Source of the DNA: Corynebacterium accolens
Lineage (GTDB): Bacteria; Actinomycetota; Actinomycetes; Mycobacteriales; Mycobacteriaceae
DNA length: 64,000 nt
Direction of reading: 5' to 3'
Assembly (NCBI RefSeq): GCF_023520795.1
Contig: NZ_CP046605.1
Location: forward strand, 2,091,438 to 2,155,437
In this document: piece by piece, positions 19,554 to 26,896 of the stretch
Layout: every line of letters begins with the position of its first letter
Position numbering within the stretch: the stretch's first letter is position 1
Notes under the pieces: model-generated
Databases searched by the model: none
What the model saw: only the letters and a program-made list of their open reading frames with translations
Told to the model about the DNA's origin: nothing
Made by a program: the position numbers and the translations under genes

Positions 19554-21131
19554 CTACTTCTGTTCTGGCTTTACCAGCGGGAAGAGCACGGTCTCGCGGA
19601 TGCCCAAGCCGGTCAGGGCCATGAGCAGGCGGTCCATGCCCATGCCGGTACCGGCCGTCGGCGGCATGCCCTGTTCCATCGCGGCGAGGAAGTCCTCGTC
19701 CAAGACCATGGCTTCCTCATCGCCGCCGGCGGCAAGGCGGGCCTGATCCTCGAAGCGCGCGCGCTGGACGACGGGATCGACAAGCTCCGAGTAGCCGGTG
19801 GCCAGCTCGAAGCCGCGCACGTAGAGGTCCCACTTTTCGGTCACGCCGGGCTCGGAACGGTGCTGGCGGGTCAGCGGGGAGGTCTCCACCGGGAAGTTCT
19901 TCACAAAGATCGGGCCTTCCAGTTGGTCCTCGCACAGGACCTCCCAGATTTCCTCCACCAGCTTGCCGTGGCCCCAGCCTTCCCCCTTCGGCACGTCGAG
20001 GCCGATGACCTTGGCAATTCCCTTCAGGGTCTCCACGTCGGTATCGATGGTGACCTCCGGCTGGCCGGGGAACTTGCGCTGCAAGGCCTCATTCAGGGAA
20101 GGATACATCTCGATTTCGGGCCATTGATCGCCGCCGAAGTCGAAATCGGTGCCGTCGGCAAGCGTGACGGTGGTGGAACCAAAGACCTCGCGAGCCACGG
20201 ACTGGATGGACTCGCGGGTCATGCGGGCGCAATCATTGTAATCGCCCCAGGCGGCGTAGGTCTCCAGCATGGCGAACTCCGGCGAGTGGGAGCGGTCCAC
20301 GCCCTCATTGCGGAAGTTGCGGTTGATTTCAAAGACGCGGTCGATGCCACCAACGACGGCGCGCTTCAAGTACAGCTCCGGGGCAATGCGCAGGTAGAGG
20401 TCAATATCGAGAGCATTGGAGTGGGTGATAAACGGGCGAGCGGCCGCACCACCGTGCAGGGCCTGCAGCATCGGGGTTTCGATCTCTACAAAGTCCTGGC
20501 TTTCCAGGTAATTGCGCAGCGCGCGCATGACCTTCACGCGCACCATGGCGTTCTTGCGGGCCTCTTCGCGGATAATGAGGTCGTTATAGCGCTGGCGCAC
20601 GCGGGTATCTTCAGCCATATCCGCGAAGGACACCGGCAGCGGGCGCAGGGACTTGGCCGCCATGGTCCATTCCTCAGCCATGATGGACAGCTCGCCGCGG
20701 CGGGAAGCAACCACGTGGCCGCTAACGGAGATGAAGTCGCCCAAGTCCACGTCGGACTTCCAGGCATCGAGGCGCTCCTTGCCCACCTTGGCCTGCGACA
20801 GCATGGCCTGCATCTGGGTGCCATCGCCGTCCTGCAAGGTGGCAAAGCACAGCTTGCCGGTATTGCGCATGAAGATAAGGCGGCCGGCAATAGCGTGGGT
20901 GACCTCGGTTTCCTCACCAGCGGCCAGGTAGGTCACGCCCTCTTCATTGCCCGGCTCTTCGCCCTCGGCCACTACGCGGAAATCATGGCGCAGATCCTTT
21001 AGCGCGATGGTGCGCTCGACGGATACCGGGTAGGCCTCCACGCCGGATTCGAGCAGGCGGTCGCGCTTTTCGCGGCGGATGCGCAGCTGCTCAGGGACAT
21101 CGTTTACTTCAGTATTCTTCTGCTCGCTCAC
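19554..21131 (-). CDS. lysS: Lysyl-tRNA synthetase, class II
   Basis: A 525-residue class IIb synthetase. The N-terminal OB-fold anticodon domain contains [20 protein letters not shown]; motif 2 appears as [20 protein letters not shown] and motif 3 near the C-terminus as [17 protein letters not shown]. The start is GTG 21131. TACCCT lies 8 bases upstream on the minus strand, so the mRNA may be leaderless. The 42-bp sequence repeated beyond the deaminase-ASCH islet begins 19 bases upstream of this start. The mprF-fused LysX form is absent. Confidence 0.95.
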   Translation of the reverse strand: MSEQKNTEVNDVPEQLRIRREKRDRLLESGVEAYPVSVERTIALKDLRHDFRVVAEGEEPGNEEGVTYLAAGEETEVTHAIAGRLIFMRNTGKLCFATLQDGDGTQMQAMLSQAKVGKERLDAWKSDVDLGDFISVSGHVVASRRGELSIMAEEWTMAAKSLRPLPVSFADMAEDTRVRQRYNDLIIREEARKNAMVRVKVMRALRNYLESQDFVEIETPMLQALHGGAAARPFITHSNALDIDLYLRIAPELYLKRAVVGGIDRVFEINRNFRNEGVDRSHSPEFAMLETYAAWGDYNDCARMTRESIQSVAREVFGSTTVTLADGTDFDFGGDQWPEIEMYPSLNEALQRKFPGQPEVTIDTDVETLKGIAKVIGLDVPKGEGWGHGKLVEEIWEVLCEDQLEGPIFVKNFPVETSPLTRQHRSEPGVTEKWDLYVRGFELATGYSELVDPVVQRARFEDQARLAAGGDEEAMVLDEDFLAAMEQGMPPTAGTGMGMDRLLMALTGLGIRETVLFPLVKPEQK

Positions 21132-21149
21132 GTTAGCCTAGGGTAGTCG

Positions 21150-21191
21150 ATCCCAGCCGCTACCCGCGATTTGGCCCAGCTATGTCTACCA
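21150..21191. repeat. Left copy of a 42-bp imperfect direct repeat
   Basis: Aligns without gaps to 22391-22432 at 36 of 42 positions; the central core GCGATTTGGCC is identical. It lies in the lysS upstream region. The two copies bracket the deaminase-ASCH gene. Confidence 0.75.
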
Positions 21192-21366
21192 AAGCAACGA
21201 AAGGGCGCACAGACCGCAAGCACACACCATGACGTTGTATCGACTGAGAACATTAACGATTCCTACAAAATATCGTTTAACCCTCGTTTAAGCCTGCGCT
21301 TCCCCACCTATAAAAAGAATCCGGCCCTGAGATACTTACTCAACGCCGGTATTCTGTAGCTGCGGG

Positions 21367-21422
21367 TGAAGTGTCCCAGGTTTTGTTCCGTTTGAGTAGA
21401 TGGGAAGATCTGGGACACTTCA
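21367..21422. repeat. Perfect 13-bp inverted repeat pair (56 bp outer span)
   Basis: TGAAGTGTCCCAG (21367-21379) and CTGGGACACTTCA (21410-21422) are exact inverse complements around 30 bases. It could be an insertion-sequence end remnant or MITE, or a large hairpin upstream of the deaminase gene. Confidence 0.7.
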
Positions 21423-21456
21423 GATCGAAGCTGCTAGTAGTTACTACCATTAGAGC

Positions 21457-22167
21457 GTGATTACTAACGAACTTCGGGAATTAACAGCCAAAGCAACCGC
21501 CCATGCGCAGCGTTTCCAAGACGGAGGTGACCACACCGTAGCCGCAGCCCTCCTGACCAAATCAGGAAAACACGTTCTCGGTTTAAACGCACACCATTTC
21601 CTTGGCGGCCCCTGCGGTGAAGTCTCTGCTTTAGCAAACCATGCCGCTAGTTATCCAGGGGATCCCATCCAAGCAGTAGTCGCCATATATGGACCTACCG
21701 GTCAAGTTATTTCACCTTGTGGTAAATGCCGCCAGGTACTCTTTGATGTCGATCCATCTATCCAGTGTATTGTGCGCGGAAGCAACGGCCTCGTTGCGCC
21801 CACTGTGGAAGAACTTCTTCCATTCGCGTTTAACTTGCAAGACTTGGAAAAAGAGCAGCGCATCTACATGTGGGAAGGCTACGAGGATTCCATTCGGAGC
21901 GGAGAAAAGCAACAAACAATCCGAGTAGATGATCCCTTCAATGAAGGAAAAGCCCAAATAGTCTTTGAGAAGGAAACCGGAGAAGTCGTCACGCTACCCG
22001 CACAGGTCACAGCCGTTGTATCCACCCAGCGCGGGCTGCTGTCGGAAAAGCAAGCTAAAAATGACGGGTTCAATTCTCTATCCGAGCTTCACGAAGCTCT
22101 AGATACTCACTACCCCGGATTAGCGGATACAGACGAAGTTGACGTTGTAGAATTCGAGCTCCAGTAG
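21457..22167 (+). CDS. Cytidine deaminase fused to a C-terminal ASCH (YqfB-like) domain
   Basis: Residues 1-125 are a cytidine-deaminase fold: Cys53-Gly54-Glu55 is the zinc ligand plus proton-shuttle Glu, and P87-C88-G-K-C91 gives the other zinc cysteines, with the same spacing as tetrameric bacterial cytidine deaminases. Residues 135-236 form an ASCH domain with S148-G-E-K151-Q-Q-T154-I-R156, then LSEKQAKND and YPG and a closing VDVVEFEL. From memory this aligns with E. coli YqfB, an N4-acetylcytidine amidohydrolase with catalytic Lys21, Thr24 and Glu74 (here K151, T154, D203). I infer an ac4C to cytidine to uridine salvage enzyme. Start GTG 21457 is probably leaderless (TACCAT 6 bases before). 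Base composition is visibly lower in GC than its neighbours. Confidence 0.8.
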   Translation: MITNELRELTAKATAHAQRFQDGGDHTVAAALLTKSGKHVLGLNAHHFLGGPCGEVSALANHAASYPGDPIQAVVAIYGPTGQVISPCGKCRQVLFDVDPSIQCIVRGSNGLVAPTVEELLPFAFNLQDLEKEQRIYMWEGYEDSIRSGEKQQTIRVDDPFNEGKAQIVFEKETGEVVTLPAQVTAVVSTQRGLLSEKQAKNDGFNSLSELHEALDTHYPGLADTDEVDVVEFELQ

Positions 22168-22196
22168 ACTAGCCAGACCGAAGATCGAATCATTCG

Positions 22197-22391
22197 CTAC
22201 CTCGCCAAAAAGCCGCTGTTCGGAAATTTTTGAGATACTTCGTCAAGATTTACAAGTGCCGCCACCAAAGGGCTCCCAACTGGAGGAAGCGAGATAACCA
22301 CTCCTCCATAAGTCCAGTCGATTGAGCCTTCGCCGTTTACCACGGTACTTCGGCACGACTGGCTCCATGCCGCGTCAGCAGGGTCTTTTAA
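22197..22391 (-). pseudogene. Possible 3' remnant of an unknown gene
   Basis: About 63 codons are open on the minus strand and end at TAG 22197-22199, with no start codon in a sensible context. The translation contains protein-like sequence (KDPADAAWSQSC, GSIDWTYGGVVISLPPVG, SPLVAALVNLDEVSQKFP). The open frame is cut off upstream by a stop inside the right direct repeat, as if the 5' part was lost at that junction. I recognise no family; it could also be chance. Confidence 0.35.
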
Positions 22392-22432
22392 TCCCCGCCG
22401 CTACCTGCGATTTGGCCTAGCCATGTCCGCCA
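22391..22432. repeat. Right copy of the 42-bp imperfect direct repeat
   Basis: Matches 21150-21191 at 36 of 42 positions; the differences are scattered single substitutions, so the duplication is not recent. Confidence 0.75.
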
Positions 22433-22526
22433 GGCCGCGCCGATCGCGCATAAGCCCCTGCGATCCACCCCACCGCGTCCACATAGTGGAACACCACCCC
22501 CTTAATTCACCCGCACCGCAAGATTT

Positions 22527-22542
22527 TGTGTGAACCGTGACA
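22527..22542 (+). promoter_or_regulatory. Weak GlxR (CRP)-like site upstream of cstA
   Basis: TGTG-N8-GACA differs from the CRP-type TGTGA-N6-TCACA core at several positions, so this is only suggestive. A second TGTGATACACA stretch follows at 22556. Carbon-starvation genes are often under such control. Confidence 0.25.
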
Positions 22543-22600
22543 TACTGTTCAGACCTGTGATACACAACACCCCACCTTCGACGCGCAAGGAGACACAGCC

Positions 22601-24313
22601 ATGAACTCTCTCATCCTTGTCATCATCGGCGTGGCGATGATGCTGGCCGGCTACCTGCTCTATTCCAAATTCCTGGGCAAGAGCATCTCCCGACTATCAG
22701 AGAACTACACCACCCCGGCGCACCGCCTCAAAGACGGCGTGGATTATGTTCCCACCAATAAATACGTGCTGTGGGGCCACCACTTCACCTCAGTGGCGGG
22801 TGCGGCACCGATTATCGGCCCGGCAGTAGCCGTCATTTGGGGATGGCTCCCGGCATTCCTGTGGGTCACGTTCGGCACCGTCTTCATCGCCGGCATGCAT
22901 GACCTGGGTGCGCTGTGGGCCTCGCAAAGGCACAAGGGCCAGTCGATTGGTACGTTGTCGGGGCGCTACATCGGCAAGCGCGGGCGCAACCTCTTCCTCA
23001 TTGTGATCTTCTTGCTGCTGCTCATGGTCAATGCCGCGTTCGCCGTGGTGATTTCGAACCTGCTTATCTCCACGCCTTCGGCGGTCATTCCTACGTGGGG
23101 TGCCATCGCCGTCGCGCTGCTGATTGGCCAGGCCATCTACCGCCTGAACTGGAACCTGCCGCTGGTCTCCCTCGTGGGCGTGGTGGCACTGTATTCGCTA
23201 ATGGTCCTGGGTGACCGCTTCCCGGTCGTGCTGCCAGAGACGGTCTTGGGTATCCCGGCCAACGGCGTGTGGATCATCTTGCTATTTATCTACGCCTTCA
23301 TCGCTTCGCTGCTGCCGGTGTGGGTGCTGCTCCAGCCGCGCGATTACATCAATGGCCTGCAGCTTTTCGTCGGTCTTATCATCTTGTACGGCTCCTTCCT
23401 TATCACCCGTCCGGAGCTCGCCGCCCCTGCCGTGCGCGAGAACGTTCCTGACGGGACCCCAGGCATTTTCCCGCTGCTTTTTGTCACCATCGCCTGCGGT
23501 GCCATCTCTGGTTTCCACGGCATCGTGGCCTCGGGTACCTCGTCGAAGCAGATTGATGAGGAAACCGACGTTCGCTTCGTGGGTTACTTCGGCGCGGTGG
23601 GCGAGGGTCTGCTGGCGCTCGGCACCATCATCGCCACGACCGCTGGCTTTAAGACCCTGGCGAATTGGGAGGAAATCTACGCCGAGTGGAACGCCGGCGG
23701 TGTCAACGCCTTCGTGCAGGGCGGCGGCGCGCTGATGAACGAGGGCCTGGGCATTCCCACCTCGCTGTCTGCCACCATCCTGGCGACCATGGCCGTACTC
23801 TTCGCCGCCACCACCATGGACTCCGGCGTGCGCCTGCAGCGCATCGTGGTCCAAGAAATCGGCCAGATCATGGGCATCCGCATCACGGCGCTGGTTTCCA
23901 CCATCATCGCGGTAGGCCTGGCCTTCGGCCTGACCTTCTCGGCCGGTGCGGACGGCTCCGGCGGCATGACCATCTGGCCGCTCTTCGGCACCACCAACCA
24001 GCTCATGGCCAGCCTGTCCTTGGCCATCGTCGTGGTCATCCTCACCCACCTGCGCCGGCCCACCCTGCCGGTTATCATCCCGCTCATCTTCGTCACCATC
24101 ATGTCGCTGTGGGCAGCGCTGCTACAGCTGAAATCCCTGTTTGCAGATCAGAACTGGCTGCTCTTCGGCATGGACGTCATCATCGTCATCGCCTCCATCT
24201 GGGTCATCGTGGAGTCGATCGGCGCTATCTCCAACGCGCGCAAGCAACCACCGCTGGAGTGGACCGATGATGATACCGACGCTCCCCTTCCCCAGCATGC
24301 TCGACAAGCTTAA
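22601..24313 (+). CDS. cstA: Carbon starvation protein A, pyruvate/peptide transporter family
   Basis: A polytopic inner-membrane transporter; CstA/BtsT family members import pyruvate, and some import peptides. The 570-residue protein has about 15 hydrophobic helices and CstA signatures: HHFTSVAGAAPIIGPAVAVI near residue 60, DYINGLQLF mid-protein and FHGIVASGTSSKQIDEETD around residues 305-325. It is shorter than E. coli CstA (about 700). AAGGAGACACAGCC precedes ATG 22601 at good spacing. Its end overlaps the next gene by 47 bases, coupling it to the small CC-ending protein. Confidence 0.93.
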   Translation: MNSLILVIIGVAMMLAGYLLYSKFLGKSISRLSENYTTPAHRLKDGVDYVPTNKYVLWGHHFTSVAGAAPIIGPAVAVIWGWLPAFLWVTFGTVFIAGMHDLGALWASQRHKGQSIGTLSGRYIGKRGRNLFLIVIFLLLLMVNAAFAVVISNLLISTPSAVIPTWGAIAVALLIGQAIYRLNWNLPLVSLVGVVALYSLMVLGDRFPVVLPETVLGIPANGVWIILLFIYAFIASLLPVWVLLQPRDYINGLQLFVGLIILYGSFLITRPELAAPAVRENVPDGTPGIFPLLFVTIACGAISGFHGIVASGTSSKQIDEETDVRFVGYFGAVGEGLLALGTIIATTAGFKTLANWEEIYAEWNAGGVNAFVQGGGALMNEGLGIPTSLSATILATMAVLFAATTMDSGVRLQRIVVQEIGQIMGIRITALVSTIIAVGLAFGLTFSAGADGSGGMTIWPLFGTTNQLMASLSLAIVVVILTHLRRPTLPVIIPLIFVTIMSLWAALLQLKSLFADQNWLLFGMDVIIVIASIWVIVESIGAISNARKQPPLEWTDDDTDAPLPQHARQA

Positions 24314-24554
24314 GGCCTTCGGCGCGGGGCTCAACGAGTTCTACCAAGCCCCGTACCGCGCCGTGTTTGCCAAGGCCAAGCAGCAAGAAGATGACCTATT
24401 TATGATGCTGGTGGCCTCGGAGGCGCTCGGCATCCCCAACCCCGCCAGCTACTACACGCTGGAGCTATTGCCGCTGGTCTACGAAGATTTCCACGCCTGG
24501 CACACGCGCATGGGCATGGATAAATCACCCCTGGAGAATATTCAATGCTGCTAG
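24267..24554 (+). CDS. Cory-CC-star type small protein
   Basis: A 95-residue protein ending in Cys-Cys-stop, the hallmark that I recall for the corynebacterial cory-CC-star family. It contains aromatic and acidic helices (AGLNEFYQAPYRAVF, EDDLFMMLVASEALG, YEDFHAWHTRMGM) and no signal peptide or membrane helix. TGGAG 7 bases upstream supports ATG 24267 (or 24270); ATG 24297 has no ribosome site. It overlaps cstA by 47 bases and the ArsA gene by 10 bases, with the TGC-TGC-TAG ending shared with the next start. No biochemical role is known to me; it may be a metal- or membrane-related partner of the ATPase. Confidence 0.75.
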   Translation: MMIPTLPFPSMLDKLKAFGAGLNEFYQAPYRAVFAKAKQQEDDLFMMLVASEALGIPNPASYYTLELLPLVYEDFHAWHTRMGMDKSPLENIQCC

Positions 24555-25486
24555 AAACCGCGCCCGTCATGTTCTTTGGCGGCAAGGGCGGCGTGGGCAA
24601 GACCACCCTCGCCACCGCCACAGCCCTGTCGCTTTCCCAGGACCACAACGTGTTGTTGGTCTCCACGGATCCGGCGCACAATCTGGGGCATATCTTTGAT
24701 GCCACGCTTTCCGATGCCCCCTCTCACCTCACCCCCTCCCTCTCCGCCATCGAGCTCGATCCGGCACGGGCCACCGAGGAACACCTCGCGACCGTGGGTG
24801 CCTCGATGCGCCGCTTCATGCCGGAGCACCTGCACGGCGAGGTAAAAAAGCACCTAGATTTGGCCCGGCAATCCCCCGGCACGCAGGAGGCAGCGCTCTT
24901 AGAGCGCATGGCCACCTTGGTCGCAAATGCTAACGAGTATGACTACCTCATCTTCGATACTGCCCCGTCCGGTCACACCTCCCGGCTGATGGCCCTGCCG
25001 GAAATCATGGCGGCCTATACCGATGGGCTGCTTGCTCGGCGCGAGAAGTCCGATAAATTCGGCTCGCTGGTGCGCGGAATGTCCGCGGAATCCGGCGCCG
25101 ATAATGACCCGGTGGACCGGCGCAATCAGGAAATCCGCGCCACGCTCTTCCAGCGCCGCGAACGCTTCGAGCAGCTGCGCGCTGCGCTGACTTCTAAGCG
25201 CACCGTATTCCACATCGTGCTCACCGCCGAGCGCCTGCCCGTCTTAGAGTCCTCCGAGTTCCACGCGGATCTCACCGGCAATGGCGTGCGGGTGGGTTCC
25301 ATGCTGGTCAACCGCCGCACCCCGGCGGACCAAGGCGAGTTCTTGGCCTCCCGGCGCGCCGTCGAGGACGAGGCCCTAGCGCTCTTGCACGACAAGCTTC
25401 CTGATACCCCAGTCCACGAGATCCCCTGGCTCCCAGAAGAGGTGGGAAGCCCCGAAGCCGTGGCGCGGCTGGCGGAGCATCTATAG
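24545..25486 (+). CDS. ArsA/Get3-family ATPase, cysteine-free
   Basis: A SIMIBI-class ATPase with the deviant Walker A GGKGGVGKTT (residues 12-21), switch I STDPAHNLG and the A-loop/switch II DTAPSGHTSRLM. The family includes the arsenite pump ATPase ArsA and the tail-anchored-protein chaperone Get3. At 313 residues it is a single-unit form. It contains no cysteine, so it cannot bind arsenite or form the Get3 zinc CxxC; the only cysteines in the operon are the last two of the preceding protein. No arsB or arsR is nearby. A role in protein targeting or in CstA assembly is inference. Confidence 0.85.
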   Translation: MLLETAPVMFFGGKGGVGKTTLATATALSLSQDHNVLLVSTDPAHNLGHIFDATLSDAPSHLTPSLSAIELDPARATEEHLATVGASMRRFMPEHLHGEVKKHLDLARQSPGTQEAALLERMATLVANANEYDYLIFDTAPSGHTSRLMALPEIMAAYTDGLLARREKSDKFGSLVRGMSAESGADNDPVDRRNQEIRATLFQRRERFEQLRAALTSKRTVFHIVLTAERLPVLESSEFHADLTGNGVRVGSMLVNRRTPADQGEFLASRRAVEDEALALLHDKLPDTPVHEIPWLPEEVGSPEAVARLAEHL

Positions 25487-25563
25487 CGGTTTGTAGCGAT
25501 CTCTAACGACCATCCAGTACCCAGCGGCCCCGAGTGAGATCGCAATCTGCTAAAACAGAGAAT

Positions 25564-26883
25564 ATGACTTTGCTCACCAATGACTTCCTGTCCCAATTGC
25601 GCGAGGAGGCCGCAGCGGACTCCCAGCTGCGCGTCGCGCGCAATGCCATTACCAGCGTAGGGGTGGCCAAGGCGGCGCTCGACCGCGACCGCATTACCGC
25701 CCTCTACCCCACCACCGAGGTAAAACTCGATAGCCTCGGGGTCACCGACCAGATGCGCTCCGGGCGCTGCTGGATGTTTGCCGCGCTCAACGTGTTCCGC
25801 CACCGCGCGGCCAAGGAGCTCAATATCGATGACTTTGAGTTTTCCTTTACCTACCTGCAGTACTTCGACAAACTAGAGCGCGCCAACTTCGCGCTCAACC
25901 AGCTGCTGGATCTCACCGAAGACGGCACCGACTGGGATGACCGCGAGGTGGCTACTTCCCTCGAGCTCACAGGCGACGACGGCGGTTGGTGGTCATTTTT
26001 CACCAACCTCGTGGACAAGTACGGCGCAGTCCCGGCCGAGGTCATGCCGGAGGTGCACTCGTCTGGCCACACCGACCAGATGAATCGCGATATCGCCACC
26101 ATCATCCGCCGCGCCGCGCACCGTGCGGTGGAAGGTGAGGGGGATCGCGGGGGCATTATCAAGCAAGCCCGCACCGATATCCAACGCGTGCTCGCCATTC
26201 ACCTGGGCACCCCGCCCGAGGAGTTTACGTGGAGCTACCGCACCAAGGACGATCAATTCTTCCGCGTGCACTCCACCCCGCGCGAGTTTGCGGATAAGTA
26301 CCTGCCAAAGTTGGACGAGTACGTCGTGCTTGCCGATGACCCCCGTACCACCAACGATAAGCACCGCCTCTACACCAGCGCCGGCGTGAACAACGTCGCT
26401 GGTGGACAGGCTGCCGGCTACCTCAACGTCGATGTGGACGAGCTGCGCTCCGCCGCGCGCGCCAGCATCGAGGCCGGCGAACCTGTGTGGTTTAGCTGCG
26501 ATGTCGACCGCCAGTTCTCCTTCCAGAACGCCGTGTGGGACGAGGGCCTCGTTGATACCGATGGCCTCTACGGCATCGATTCCACCATGAGCAAGGAGGA
26601 ACGGTTTACCTCCGGCGAATCTGCGCCCACCCACGCGATGGTGCTGACCGGCATCGATGGTGCACCCCGTGCATGGCGCGTGGAGAACTCCTGGGGCACC
26701 AAGCCGCCGCGCAAGGACGACGCCGACGAAGTACCAGGCAAGGGCTTTGCCACGATGTCGGACGAATGGTTCGGCGAAAACGTCTTCCACATCGCCGTGC
26801 GCAAGGAATTCCTCACCACTGAGCAGCAGCAAGCGCTAGAGACCGAGCCCATTGAGCTTCCCTTCTGGGACCGGATGAACTAA
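25564..26883 (+). CDS. pepC: C1-family aminopeptidase (bleomycin hydrolase/PepC), copy 1
   Basis: A cytoplasmic papain-fold cysteine aminopeptidase that should form a hexameric barrel. The catalytic Cys69 lies in RSGRCWMFAALN, His in THAMVLTG and Asn in WRVENSWG. ATG 25564 gives 439 residues, the normal length; ten upstream codons in frame are rejected. The usual C-terminal self-trimming arm is present (FWDRMN ending). It is 13 bases upstream of a second copy. Confidence 0.92.
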   Translation: MTLLTNDFLSQLREEAAADSQLRVARNAITSVGVAKAALDRDRITALYPTTEVKLDSLGVTDQMRSGRCWMFAALNVFRHRAAKELNIDDFEFSFTYLQYFDKLERANFALNQLLDLTEDGTDWDDREVATSLELTGDDGGWWSFFTNLVDKYGAVPAEVMPEVHSSGHTDQMNRDIATIIRRAAHRAVEGEGDRGGIIKQARTDIQRVLAIHLGTPPEEFTWSYRTKDDQFFRVHSTPREFADKYLPKLDEYVVLADDPRTTNDKHRLYTSAGVNNVAGGQAAGYLNVDVDELRSAARASIEAGEPVWFSCDVDRQFSFQNAVWDEGLVDTDGLYGIDSTMSKEERFTSGESAPTHAMVLTGIDGAPRAWRVENSWGTKPPRKDDADEVPGKGFATMSDEWFGENVFHIAVRKEFLTTEQQQALETEPIELPFWDRMN

Positions 26884-26896
26884 GGAGCATCGAGAA

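Larger units (their letters stand above)
21132..21456. other. Lower-GC non-coding left part of the islet
   Basis: The 325 bases between divergent lysS and the deaminase gene contain the left direct repeat (21150-21191), A/T-richer sequence with no credible gene, and a 13-bp inverted repeat pair (21367-21422). A 62-codon frame at 21171 has no ribosome site and no family resemblance. Confidence 0.6.
22168..22600. other. Gap between the islet gene and cstA
   Basis: This 433-base interval holds a probable gene remnant on the minus strand (22197-22391), the right direct repeat (22391-22432) and the cstA promoter region with a TGTG/ACA-rich stretch at 22527-22570. Confidence 0.6.

Noticed and set aside
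19512-21002. 496-codon plus-strand frame
   Set aside because: Antisense shadow of lysS.
21171-21359. 62-codon frame upstream of the deaminase fusion
   Set aside because: No ribosome site, crosses the direct repeat, and no protein-like pattern.
24545-25486. Arsenite-pump ATPase
   Set aside because: No cysteines for arsenite and no arsB/arsR nearby.
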